From contig JACPCE010000006.1 of assembly GCA_016179945.1 (NCBI GenBank), forward strand, positions 1 through 37,045: DNA of 37,045 bases, in the 5' to 3' direction. The stretch comes from Candidatus Woesearchaeota archaeon (GTDB taxonomy: Archaea; Nanobdellota; Nanobdellia; SCGC-AAA011-G17; GW2011-AR18). Below are positions 1 to 6,800 of this stretch, piece after piece. Position numbers and translations under genes: made by a program. The notes below the pieces were generated by a model. That model searched no databases. It saw only the letters and a list, made by a program, of their open reading frames with translations, and was not told the origin of the DNA. Positions within the stretch are counted from its first letter, which is position 1; the number at the start of each line of letters is the position of its first letter.

Positions 1-140
1 CCCTTGTCTTTATGTAATTTATAATATTCATAAAAAACCCATCCAGGAATTAGCCATCTTACATGTTTAATATTTTTTACTTGGCTTAAAGGTTTTTTCA
101 CATTTCTAATTGAATTTCTTAATTTAGAAAATCTTCTCAT
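1..140 (-). CDS. Partial small protein, 5' end only
   Basis: A reading frame starts with ATG at 140 and runs off the left edge, so only about the first 46 residues are seen. They begin MRRFSKLRNSIRNVKK, strongly basic, followed by an aromatic stretch around WLIPGWVFYEYYK that could enter or lie on a membrane, and then more lysine. I do not recognise the family. It lies 34 bp downstream of the phosphoesterase stop on the same strand, so the two may be co-transcribed. The open frame and AT-rich codon use match the neighbours, but without the rest of the gene the call stays tentative. Confidence 0.45.
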   Translation of the reverse strand, partial: MRRFSKLRNSIRNVKKPLSQVKNIKHVRWLIPGWVFYEYYKLHKDK

Positions 141-174
141 AATTTACTTTAGATTTTAATATTTATATAACTAT

Positions 175-888
175 TTATTTGAACTTATTTAATTTTCCAA
201 AATCATAAATTTTATTATTTTCCATAACATAAGCCTTAAAATTTTTTAAGTCTTGATGTAAAAAAGGACTTAGCAATTTATTTCTTAAAACATCAGTTCC
301 AATTGTTAAAGTATTAAAAGATGGTAAAACAATTAACATCTTATCTAAATATTTTCCCTTTAAAAAACACTTGAAATTTTCATACTTTGATTTATCTCTA
401 AATCCAATGGCAGGATGTTCATGGCCAATTATTACAATATTACATTTTCTAAAGTCATCATTGTCTATTATTTCATCTCCATGACAAACGAAAATATCAT
501 CAATCTTATAATATTCAGAAAGTTCAATTCCTTTTTTCTTAGCTATAAATGGCAATGCAACATCATGATTTCCTTTTATAATAACTAATTTTTTAGAGTA
601 TTTCAAAAACAAATCAATTATTTTTAATATATTGTCCCATTCAGTTCTATTTATAATTCCAAACTCATGTTTTAAATCTCCAGTAACTACAACAGTTTCA
701 ATATCATTATTGTTTAATATTTTTTCTATTCTTTCATATGTATCCTTAAATTGCATTCTAGGAATTAAAACCCCCCTTTGGTTTAAAGATTCTTCATATC
801 CTAAATGAATATCTGCGATAACTAATATTTTATATTTCTTAATATATAAACATAAATCAATAATTTCAAATCCTTTTTCTATTTCCAT
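175..888 (-). CDS. SbcD/Mre11-related archaeal metallophosphoesterase
   Basis: This 237-residue calcineurin-like phosphoesterase has the full two-metal motif series: DIH (D26, H28), GD (G70-D71), GNHD (106-109), HGD (136-138) and GHEH (155-158). The length and the motif context (IADIHLGYEESL) match the small archaeal proteins annotated as SbcD-related phosphoesterases, usually placed near nucleic-acid metabolism. They lack the capping and dimer parts of true Mre11, so nuclease activity is possible but unproven. The protein is probably cytosolic, with no signal peptide or membrane segment. The ATG at 888 comes just before MEIEKGFEI and is the natural start. The family call is firm; the substrate is unknown. 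Confidence 0.85.
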   Translation of the reverse strand: MEIEKGFEIIDLCLYIKKYKILVIADIHLGYEESLNQRGVLIPRMQFKDTYERIEKILNNNDIETVVVTGDLKHEFGIINRTEWDNILKIIDLFLKYSKKLVIIKGNHDVALPFIAKKKGIELSEYYKIDDIFVCHGDEIIDNDDFRKCNIVIIGHEHPAIGFRDKSKYENFKCFLKGKYLDKMLIVLPSFNTLTIGTDVLRNKLLSPFLHQDLKNFKAYVMENNKIYDFGKLNKFK

Positions 889-941
889 AAAAATATAAAA
901 ATAACAAGCCTTTTAAAAATTTCTATAATAAGTTTAATTCT

Positions 942-1553
942 ATGACTGGTTTATTAGATCATAAAAGAGTATTAAATATTAGTTTAGAAGGTCTTGCTTA
1001 TCCGTTAAGATTTTTGTCAGTTCCATTCCGTGCTATGTTGGGTTACAGATTAGTACGTATATACGAAGATAGAGAATATGAAATTGAATTAGTTCAAGGT
1101 TTACAAAATGGAATTACAATAAGAAATCCAAGAGATACACTAAGACTATTTTATGTGCCGGAATTTTTACTTCAAGATGAAGAAAGAGCGAGGGCAGGTG
1201 ATGATAATTTAATATCAGGAAATTTAGCTGCATTTTCTTCTGATGACAAGAATACATTTTTTAATCAGTACCTTAGATTAATAGACGGTGAAAGAAAAAT
1301 AGTAACTGTAGATATAAGAGGAGAACAAAGATTACTATTAGAAAAGGTATTTAGAATATCAGTAGAAGAAAAATTAAGAAGATTAAAGGAAGATTCAAAT
1401 TGGAGAAAAGGAGCAATAGAATATAGTAAGTTGTTATTAGATGTATGGCATGAAAAAGCATTAAACTCACTATCAACTTCAAGAGAAAAAGGTCCAGAAT
1501 TATATGATGCAATAACAGGAATAGCAGAAATATTCAGACAAGAAATGTTTTAA
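942..1553 (+). CDS. Hypothetical protein, 203 residues
   Basis: I do not recognise this family. Residues 20-40 (YPLRFLSVPFRAMLGYRLVR) are amphipathic and could touch a membrane or a partner. The middle is a mixed alpha/beta region and residues 115-175 are charged and helical, with many Arg and Glu. There is no cysteine motif or signal peptide. It is divergent from the phosphoesterase, and a TATA-like TTTTAAAAAT lies about 22-30 nt before the ATG, which fits a leaderless transcript. Its TAA stop overlaps the stop of the convergent Toprim gene within one TTAA tetramer. Confidence 0.6.
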   Translation: MTGLLDHKRVLNISLEGLAYPLRFLSVPFRAMLGYRLVRIYEDREYEIELVQGLQNGITIRNPRDTLRLFYVPEFLLQDEERARAGDDNLISGNLAAFSSDDKNTFFNQYLRLIDGERKIVTVDIRGEQRLLLEKVFRISVEEKLRRLKEDSNWRKGAIEYSKLLLDVWHEKALNSLSTSREKGPELYDAITGIAEIFRQEMF

Positions 1554-1891
1554 TCTTTTAGATATTTATTTAATCCTTCTATATGTCTCAGTTTTGTTTT
1601 AAACAACAATTCTCTGATTTTATAGTGTATTTTTATTCCATTTCTCTGTAATTGGTGTCTAAACTTATTAAATAATTTCTTTCCTTCTGTGTCTAAATCA
1701 GTTAAAATTACTACATCTTTTTTATAAATCATTTCTATTATCTCAAACAAAGGTTTATTTTCAAGAAAAATTACATTTTTAATACCAAGTTCATTTAGTG
1801 CTTTCTTATCTTTTTTACCTTCAACTATAACTAAATAATTATTATTAATAATTTTAAAAATTTCTTTTTTTATATTTTCAATATTATTCAT
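1550..1891 (-). CDS. Small Toprim-domain protein (RNase M5/primase-like fold)
   Basis: A stand-alone Toprim domain. The conserved glutamate lies in VIVEGKKD near residue 25, and the metal-binding DxD pair in LTDLDTEGK near 66-68. Toprim domains catalyse metal-dependent phosphodiester chemistry in primases, topoisomerases and the rRNA-maturation nuclease RNase M5. Archaea carry short single-domain versions of this length (about 110-130 residues) with no settled function. Two ATGs in tandem (1894 and 1891) could start it; I chose the second, but the first is equally possible. The gene overlaps the end of the upstream DJ-1-like gene by 8-11 bp, so the two are very likely translated from one message. 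Confidence 0.8.
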   Translation of the reverse strand: MNNIENIKKEIFKIINNNYLVIVEGKKDKKALNELGIKNVIFLENKPLFEIIEMIYKKDVVILTDLDTEGKKLFNKFRHQLQRNGIKIHYKIRELLFKTKLRHIEGLNKYLKD

Positions 1892-2420
1892 CATTAACTA
1901 TATGTGATAAAGCCTTAGCAATTAACTCTCCAAATTGTTTAGCAGCCTTTGGACCTGAAGCACTTACAATCCTTCCAGAAACTTCAACATCATTTCCAGT
2001 GTATTTTCCCCCATTCTTCTCAATTAATTCTTTTGTATCAGGCCAGCCAGTTGCATTTTTATTTTTAAATATTCCAGAATTAGCCAAAGTTCCAGAGCCT
2101 AAGCATATAGAAGCAACAATTTTTCCCTTGAGATAAGACTCTTTAGCAATATTCAATGCAGTTTTATCATTCCAGTATATTGTGCTTCCCTGTCCTCCAA
2201 CAAAGACAATAGCATCATAATCATTAACATCTATTTTGTTAATTATTAAATTTATCGTAACCTTAGCACCAAGCATACCAGAAGCTGTACCTAAAATATT
2301 ACTAGCAACAACAGTCTTCGCTTTGTAGTTTTCTAGAATTTTTCTAGGTTCTAATAATTCCTCATCCCTAAAATTATTTGGAGCAATAACAAACAAAATT
2401 ACTTTTCCGCTTAAATCCAT
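1884..2420 (-). CDS. DJ-1/PfpI family protein
   Basis: This 178-residue class I glutamine-amidotransferase-like protein has the DJ-1/PfpI nucleophile elbow ASICLGSG with Cys106, an acidic pair near residues 20-21 (RDEEL) that would contact the cysteine, and the GGQGS turn near 75-79. Relatives act as peptidases, glyoxalases or protein and nucleotide deglycases; which applies here cannot be told from sequence. There is no signal peptide. It is the first gene of a pair with the Toprim gene (8-11 bp overlap). The ATG at 2420 follows an AT-rich promoter-like stretch (TAATATTTAAAAC in the gene orientation). Confidence 0.85.
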   Translation of the reverse strand: MDLSGKVILFVIAPNNFRDEELLEPRKILENYKAKTVVASNILGTASGMLGAKVTINLIINKIDVNDYDAIVFVGGQGSTIYWNDKTALNIAKESYLKGKIVASICLGSGTLANSGIFKNKNATGWPDTKELIEKNGGKYTGNDVEVSGRIVSASGPKAAKQFGELIAKALSHIVNDE

Positions 2421-2503
2421 ATAATCATTAGGATATAATAATATTTAAAACTAACTAAGACTAATTCAGAAAACTATAAATACAATTAGAAAATATATAA
2501 TTT

Positions 2504-3034
2504 ATGAATAGATATAAACTGCAGAAATATTTATACACAATTCCAAACTTTATAACTTTATTCAGATTTTTATTAATACCTTTTATTTTATATTTTATCG
2601 TTAAAGATAAAATGATTATAGTAATAATTTTATTTTTAATAACTACTTTATCTGATATGTTCGATGGTTTTTTAGCAAGAAAACTAAAACAGTCAAGTTA
2701 CTATGGTGGAATGTTTGATGCATTCACAGATACAATATTAATATTGTCAACAATTACTTTTACTTATTTAACAAACCATATTTCTGGAATAATTTTATTA
2801 ATATTATTGGCGCCAAAAATAATAACTTTTTTATTCCTGACATTTCTATATAAAGGGGAATATAAACCAACAATATTTTCTAGATTATCATCATTATTTT
2901 TTTATATTTCAATACCGATATTTTTATTAGATTTAGAAATAGTTGTAGAATATTTATTAATAATTACTGTTTATATTTTATCAGCAATACATTGGATGAA
3001 ATTAATATTGGATAAATTCAACCTAAAATTCTGA
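2504..3034 (+). CDS. CDP-alcohol phosphatidyltransferase, membrane
   Basis: An integral membrane enzyme of 176 residues with the complete family signature DxxDGxxARx8GxxxDxxxD: D51, D54-G55, A58-R59, G68, D72, D76. Hydrophobic segments fall near residues 12-33, 37-52, 78-96, 97-117, 126-146 and 147-163, the usual six. The family transfers a phospho-alcohol from a CDP-activated lipid (CDP-archaeol in archaea) to glycerol phosphate, inositol phosphate or serine, making polar lipid headgroups. The short form resembles PgsA-type enzymes, but the acceptor cannot be read from sequence. Its last 17 bp overlap the end of the convergent eL18 gene. Confidence 0.88.
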   Translation: MNRYKLQKYLYTIPNFITLFRFLLIPFILYFIVKDKMIIVIILFLITTLSDMFDGFLARKLKQSSYYGGMFDAFTDTILILSTITFTYLTNHISGIILLILLAPKIITFLFLTFLYKGEYKPTIFSRLSSLFFYISIPIFLLDLEIVVEYLLIITVYILSAIHWMKLILDKFNLKF

Positions 3035-3380
3035 CCTTTTTTCCTTTAGGATTTTCTTTCATTAATTGCTGAATAGAAATTGCCTTTCCTGTTTTGTTTA
3101 TTTTTTCTCTTGCTTTATCAGAAAACTTGAAAGCAGCAACAGTTAGTTTTTTATTTATCTCGCCTTCAGAAAGAACTTTTCCAGGAACAACAGCTATTTC
3201 TCCATCTCTAGTATATTTTTCTATTTTATATAAATTAACTTTTCTTCTTTGTCTTGTTGATTTGCTTAGGTCTTCTGCCAATCTTCTCCATAGCTTTACT
3301 TTTTCCTTTGTTGATAGGCTCTTTAGGTCTGCTATTAATTTCTTTAATACTAAACTTGTTGGTCCTGTTCTTTTTGCCAT
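3018..3380 (-). CDS. rpl18e: 50S ribosomal protein eL18 (L18e)
   Basis: A 120-residue protein matching archaeal/eukaryotic L18e along its length: a basic N-terminus (MAKRTGPTSLVLKKLI), the central LWRRLAEDLSKSTRQRRKVNLYKI-like region, VVPGKVLSEGE near 67-77 and a C-terminal KVRILG. It is part of the large ribosomal subunit. In many archaea it heads an operon with uL13 and uS9; here it stands alone between a lipid gene and a tRNA. A TATA-like CTTATAAAC lies 21-29 nt before the ATG with no room for a ribosome-binding site, suggesting a leaderless message. Confidence 0.93.
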   Translation of the reverse strand: MAKRTGPTSLVLKKLIADLKSLSTKEKVKLWRRLAEDLSKSTRQRRKVNLYKIEKYTRDGEIAVVPGKVLSEGEINKKLTVAAFKFSDKAREKINKTGKAISIQQLMKENPKGKKVRILG

Positions 3381-3400
3381 ATTTTTGGTTTTTTATTTTG

Positions 3401-3409
3401 GTTTATAAG
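3401..3409 (-). promoter_or_regulatory. TATA-like box for the eL18 gene
   Basis: The minus strand reads CTTATAAAC 21-29 nt before the eL18 ATG at 3380. This is the archaeal TATA spacing for transcription that starts at or next to the start codon. Confidence 0.5.
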
Positions 3410-3524
3410 GTTTTCTCTAAAGGTTTTTTAAATACAACTAAGAAAAATATTAAAGTCAATCAAAATTAGAAAAGAAACAAAACAGACTTCTGTGGATTCG
3501 AACATGAAAATGCGGAGAACAGGA

Positions 3525-3562
3525 TTTTCGTTTTTTACTCAAGCTTTTGGAAAAAGCTTGTA
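3525..3562 (-). other. T-loop intron of tRNA-Leu (38 nt)
   Basis: The insertion lies between T-loop positions 59 and 60. Exon TTCG can pair with CGAA near the intron 3' end, giving the 4-bp central helix of a bulge-helix-bulge. It is flanked by 3-nt bulges AA^T on each side and by the 5-bp T-stem. Cutting inside the bulges restores TTCGAAT exactly. The intron holds a perfect 9-bp hairpin, CAAGCTTTT-TCC-AAAAGCTTG. The inner helix next to the first bulge is weak, so this is a relaxed motif. Confidence 0.75.
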
Positions 3563-3609
3563 TTCGAACCTGCGTAGGCCTAAGCCACTAGGTCCTTAGC
3601 CTAGCCCGT

Positions 3610-3636
3610 AAAGCCCATTTTGCTTAAAGCTTGTGT
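3610..3636 (-). other. D-loop intron of tRNA-Leu (27 nt)
   Basis: The insertion follows AGTGGCCAA in the D-loop. Exon GGCC can pair with GGCT near the intron 3' end (one G-U), giving a 4-bp central helix with bulges AA^A and TT^A. Removal joins GGCCAA to ACGG, leaving a normal class II D-arm. The boundaries could shift by about one base, and the inner intron helix is only about 2 bp. Confidence 0.65.
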
Positions 3637-3695
3637 TTGGCCACTCCGGCATCCCCGCATAAAAATTAAGAATAAAATTTTATTTATTAATTTAT

Positions 3696-4736
3696 CTAAA
3701 CATAGGATCTGTCTATTGTTTTATCCAAGTACAAAACCCTAAGTGCTTTCACAATTTTAGGTTCTATTCTCCTTCTGTGTTCAAGAGCATATTCATACAT
3801 ATCTCCATTTATACCTAATTTTGTTATAGTATATTTTCTTCTATTACCCATATCACTGTCTTGATATATCTGACTTGCCATTCTATAACTCAAACGCTTT
3901 CCTGAAAAACTTGCAATAAAATCACGAGTAACTTTTCTTTTTCCTTTTATTCTAATAAAAAGTACATTTACAACATATTCCCTTAAACCTAAGAAATAAG
4001 CAATGTCTATGGGTGGAATATCTAAATCAAATCCCCTGTATACTGCCTCTTTTTTGTAAACAGGTGTAACAACTCTTTTTCTAGAACCATTTAGAGGTTC
4101 TAAACCAACACATTTAAGAATTCTCCCAATACTTGCAGGAAACATTCCATTGTCTTTAGCTAATTTTTCCAAGCCTATTTTTCTCCCCTTTTTTAAAGCA
4201 AAATAATATTGTTCAAATATATTATATAATCTACTGTAAGAAAAGTTTGTTCTTTTAGTTAAAATATATTGCATTGCTTTTTCCCTTGCTATATTGCCTT
4301 CTTTTCTTGCTTTTTCAAGAGCAATTTGTCTTAAGCAAGTTATTAATGCTGAAACAACACTCCTTGAAGAATAAAGTCTATTATTGTTTTCTAAAGGTCT
4401 TGAAACTTCATCAAGTATTTTTCTATTTTCTACCCATTGATTATATTGCCCTGTATATCTAATATAGTTTAATACAGATTGTCTACTTGTTTGACATATT
4501 AATCCAATATTTCTAAGCGATAAACCGCCATCTATGCAAGAATCAGCATCAGAATTTAATCCTCTGTAAGGTTCAAGATCTTCAGGAATATGAATATGGT
4601 GAATTTCACAAACTTTCATCAATCCACTAGGTTTTAATCTTGTCCTAAAACAAAGTTCTTCTAAAGAGTTTACACCCTTAGATAAAGCCTTCCTGATAAT
4701 TGGAACAGCTAATTGTCTCTTTGTTATTCTTCTCAT
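3696..4736 (-). CDS. Putative DNA-binding protein with several HTH-like units
   Basis: I do not recognise a named family for this basic 346-residue protein. It contains at least four stretches with helix-turn-helix character: about 20-50 (SLEELCFRTRLKPSGLMKVC), 72-98 (SLRNIGLICQTSRQSVLNYI), 183-212 (GLEKLAKDNGMFPASIGRIL) and 240-262 (PIDIAYFLGLREYVVNVLFI). Each resembles the others in spacing, as in a repeat-built DNA-binding protein. Isoelectric character is high, with many Arg/Lys, and there are no membrane segments. It starts at ATG 4736, divergent from GluRS, and ends 37 bp before the tRNA-Leu, so the tRNA could sit on the same transcript. It may be a regulator or a chromatin-type protein. 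Confidence 0.6.
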   Translation of the reverse strand: MRRITKRQLAVPIIRKALSKGVNSLEELCFRTRLKPSGLMKVCEIHHIHIPEDLEPYRGLNSDADSCIDGGLSLRNIGLICQTSRQSVLNYIRYTGQYNQWVENRKILDEVSRPLENNNRLYSSRSVVSALITCLRQIALEKARKEGNIAREKAMQYILTKRTNFSYSRLYNIFEQYYFALKKGRKIGLEKLAKDNGMFPASIGRILKCVGLEPLNGSRKRVVTPVYKKEAVYRGFDLDIPPIDIAYFLGLREYVVNVLFIRIKGKRKVTRDFIASFSGKRLSYRMASQIYQDSDMGNRRKYTITKLGINGDMYEYALEHRRRIEPKIVKALRVLYLDKTIDRSYV

Positions 4737-4845
4737 AAAAATAAAACCTTGTAAACAATTATAAAACTTGTGCTAATGTAACTACTTAAAAATAGTTTAA
4801 TTAAAACTTAGTTAAATATAAAAACAAAACAATTACCTATTTTTC

Positions 4846-6318
4846 ATGAATGAATTAATCTACAAACATACACTTCATAATGCAATAAAATATGAAGGTA
4901 AAGCAAATCCTGGAGCAATCATAGGCAAGGTTCTTTCTGAAAATCCAGAATTAAAAAAAGATATGAAATATTTAAGCAAGGAAATATCTGAAATAATAAA
5001 AAAAGTAAATTCTATGAAATTAAAAGACCAGATTGAAGAATTAAAAAAATTAGCTCCAGAATTACTAGAGGAAAAGAAAGTAGTAGAAGAGAGAAGACTT
5101 CCCCCATTAAAAAATGTTAAAAATCAAGTAATTCTTAGAATAGCTCCATATCCATCTGGACCATTACATATAGGTAATGCAAAGCAAGTTGTAATTAACG
5201 ATGAATATGCAAAAATTTACAAAGGAAAATTGATTTTAGTAATAGATGATACAATAGGAAGCGAAGAAAAAAATATAGAACCAGATGCTTATAGATTAAT
5301 TCCAGAAGGTTTAGAGTGGTTAAATATTAATTTTGATAAGAATATAGTTTACAAATCAGATAGATTAGAAATTTATTATAAGCATGCTGAAGAACTGATA
5401 AAAAAAGGAATGGCTTATACATGTAAATGTTTATCTGAAATATTAAGAGAAAAAAGGGCAAAAGGAATAGAATGTTCTTGCAGAAAATCTGAAGTTTCTA
5501 ATGTTTTATCAGAATGGTATGGTATGTTAAAAGGAAATTACAAAGAAGGACAAATAGCTCTAAGATTAAAAACAAGTATGAATAATCCAAATCCTGCTTT
5601 TAGAGACAGAGTATTATTTAGAATATCAGAAAGAACACATCCAAGAGTTGGAAATAAATACAAAGTTTGGCCAATGCTTGAATTTTCCTGGGCTGTTGAT
5701 GATTATTTATTAAAAATAACCCATGTAATTAGGGGAAAAGAATTAATGATAGAAAGCGATATGGAAAAATTCATCTGGGACATATTTAAGTGGAAAGGTC
5801 CAGAATTAATCCATACTGGATTATTGACAATAGAAGGAGTAAAATTAAGTAAAAGTAAAAGTAAATCTGAAGTTAAATCAGGAAAGTACTTTGGATGGGA
5901 TGATCCAAGAACTTGGAGTTTGCAGTCATTAAAGAGAAGAGGTTTTAAGCCAGAAGCTGTGAGAAATTTCATTCTAAGCTTTGGTGTTAATGAACATGAA
6001 TCAATGGTTTCTGTTGACAAATTTTATTCAGAAAGCAGAAAATTAATTGAATCAGAAGCTAACAGATATTTTTTAATTGAAGATCCTATTGAAATTGAGA
6101 TTAAAAATTCTCCTGAACAAGAGATAGAATTAAAATTGCATCCAGATTTTCCTGAAAGAGGATTTAGAAAATATGATGTAAGTAACAAATTTTACATTTC
6201 TAAAAAGGACTTTGATAATTTAAAAGACAACAAGATAAATAGATTAATGGACTGCTTGAATTTTGTTAAAAAAAAGAATAAATTTATTTTTGATAGTAAC
6301 AATTACATGGAGAAATAA
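4846..6318 (+). CDS. gltX: Glutamyl-tRNA synthetase (archaeal type), C-terminally truncated
   Basis: An archaeal class I GluRS that charges tRNA-Glu (and in many archaea also tRNA-Gln). The N-terminal helical extension (1-90) is archaeal. The HIGH motif is APYPSGPLHIG (100-110) and the KMSKS equivalent is KLSKSKSKS near 328. The frame stops after LMDCLNFVKKKNKF and SNNYMEK at residue 490, where family members continue for another 70 or so. The very next bases, in another frame, encode the conserved GluRS C-terminal end (see 6315-6449). About 25-30 residues that normally lie between are missing, so a deletion with frameshift has removed part of the anticodon-binding beta-barrel, unless the assembly is wrong here. 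The catalytic core is intact. Confidence 0.88.
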   Translation: MNELIYKHTLHNAIKYEGKANPGAIIGKVLSENPELKKDMKYLSKEISEIIKKVNSMKLKDQIEELKKLAPELLEEKKVVEERRLPPLKNVKNQVILRIAPYPSGPLHIGNAKQVVINDEYAKIYKGKLILVIDDTIGSEEKNIEPDAYRLIPEGLEWLNINFDKNIVYKSDRLEIYYKHAEELIKKGMAYTCKCLSEILREKRAKGIECSCRKSEVSNVLSEWYGMLKGNYKEGQIALRLKTSMNNPNPAFRDRVLFRISERTHPRVGNKYKVWPMLEFSWAVDDYLLKITHVIRGKELMIESDMEKFIWDIFKWKGPELIHTGLLTIEGVKLSKSKSKSEVKSGKYFGWDDPRTWSLQSLKRRGFKPEAVRNFILSFGVNEHESMVSVDKFYSESRKLIESEANRYFLIEDPIEIEIKNSPEQEIELKLHPDFPERGFRKYDVSNKFYISKKDFDNLKDNKINRLMDCLNFVKKKNKFIFDSNNYMEK

Positions 6319-6449
6319 TTAAAGGACTAGCTGAAGATAAAATTAAAAATTTAAAAATAAACGATATTATTCAGGCTGAAAGGCGTTATTTCTGTCGTTT
6401 AGATACTATAGAAGATAATACTTATAAATTTTGGTTTACACATAAATAG
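6315..6449 (+). pseudogene. gltX: Displaced C-terminal end of GluRS in another frame
   Basis: This frame has no start codon of its own and overlaps the GluRS stop. It reads IIKGLAEDKIKNLKINDIIQ, then a RYFCRLD segment, and ends KFWFTHK. That is the typical end of archaeal GluRS (usually ...KGLGE...LKVGDIVQFERFGFCRLD...FYFTHK). It is offset by one base from the main frame. No independent promoter is visible. It is best read as the remnant left by a deletion inside gltX. Confidence 0.75.
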
Positions 6450-6463
6450 TTGTTTACAATAAT

Positions 6464-6474
6464 CTTTTTAAATA
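6464..6474 (+). promoter_or_regulatory. TATA-like box of the TFIIB-repeat gene
   Basis: CTTTTTAAATA lies 21-31 nt before the ATG at 6495. The identical 11-mer sits at the same distance before the alaX gene at 36464-36474, which supports both as promoters of leaderless messages. Confidence 0.55.
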
Positions 6475-6494
6475 CAAATTTAATCAAGAAATAG

Positions 6495-6767
6495 ATGAAT
6501 GCAGAACAAATTCTAAAAAAGTTATGTAATGATTTAAGGTATGACTTAAGTGTCATGAGAAATGCAGCTAAAATACATGAGATGGCTGTTAGAAAAGGTT
6601 ATGATAGAAAGTACAAGCCAATTGCACTTGTTGCAGGTTCTTTGTATTTTTATTGTAAGAGTTCAGGAAAACCTATTGTTATGAATATGATTCTAGAAAG
6701 ACTGCCTGTAGAATCAGACGAACTAAATGCTATTTACAACGAATTAAAAAAAGAAACTTTATTCTAA
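6495..6767 (+). CDS. Small protein resembling one TFIIB cyclin repeat
   Basis: A 90-residue all-helical protein. Residues 22-65 read like a cyclin repeat of archaeal TFB: AAKIHEMAVRKGYDRKYKPI, then ALVAGSLYFYCKSSGKPI, matching the family pattern of A..I...A...GL..GR....IAAA.LY.ACR..G.P. Full TFB has an N-terminal zinc ribbon and two such repeats; only one repeat and no cysteine ribbon is present. It could be a TFB paralogue fragment kept as a regulator, or a small adaptor. The start is fixed by a TATA-like box 21-31 nt upstream. The fold resemblance is by eye. Confidence 0.6.
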   Translation: MNAEQILKKLCNDLRYDLSVMRNAAKIHEMAVRKGYDRKYKPIALVAGSLYFYCKSSGKPIVMNMILERLPVESDELNAIYNELKKETLF

Positions 6768-6800
6768 TAATCCAACCCTTAGTTTTCTCTTAAACTATTG

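Larger units (their letters stand above)
3511..3658 (-). tRNA. tRNA-Leu (anticodon AAG), with two non-canonical introns
   Basis: A class II tRNA can be folded if two short insertions are removed. Acceptor GCGGGGA pairs with TCTCCGC (one G-U) and is followed by discriminator A. The D-stem is CCG/CGG with the G13-A22 mismatch common in class II tRNAs. The anticodon stem CTAGG/CCTAG is perfect around a 7-nt loop CTAAGGA, giving anticodon AAG (Leu). A long variable arm (TGGCTTAGGCCTAC) and T-stem GCAGG/CCTGT follow. The mature length would be 83 nt and no CCA is encoded. Insertions of 27 nt in the D-loop and 38 nt in the T-loop interrupt it. The Leu identity is well supported by the acceptor, variable arm and A73. 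The A34 anticodon is very unusual for an archaeon. Confidence 0.85.

Noticed and set aside
3094-3469. Plus-strand open frames opposite the eL18 gene
   Set aside because: They are antisense to a clear ribosomal protein and have no recognisable motif.
3541-3561. Intron hairpin as a transcription terminator of the multi-HTH gene
   Set aside because: The perfect hairpin CAAGCTTTT-TCC-AAAAGCTTG is explained by the T-loop intron of the tRNA, and no T-run follows it.
6300-6330. Programmed frameshift in gltX
   Set aside because: About 25-30 residues are also missing, so a simple slip would not restore the full protein, and there is no clear slippery heptamer at the junction.
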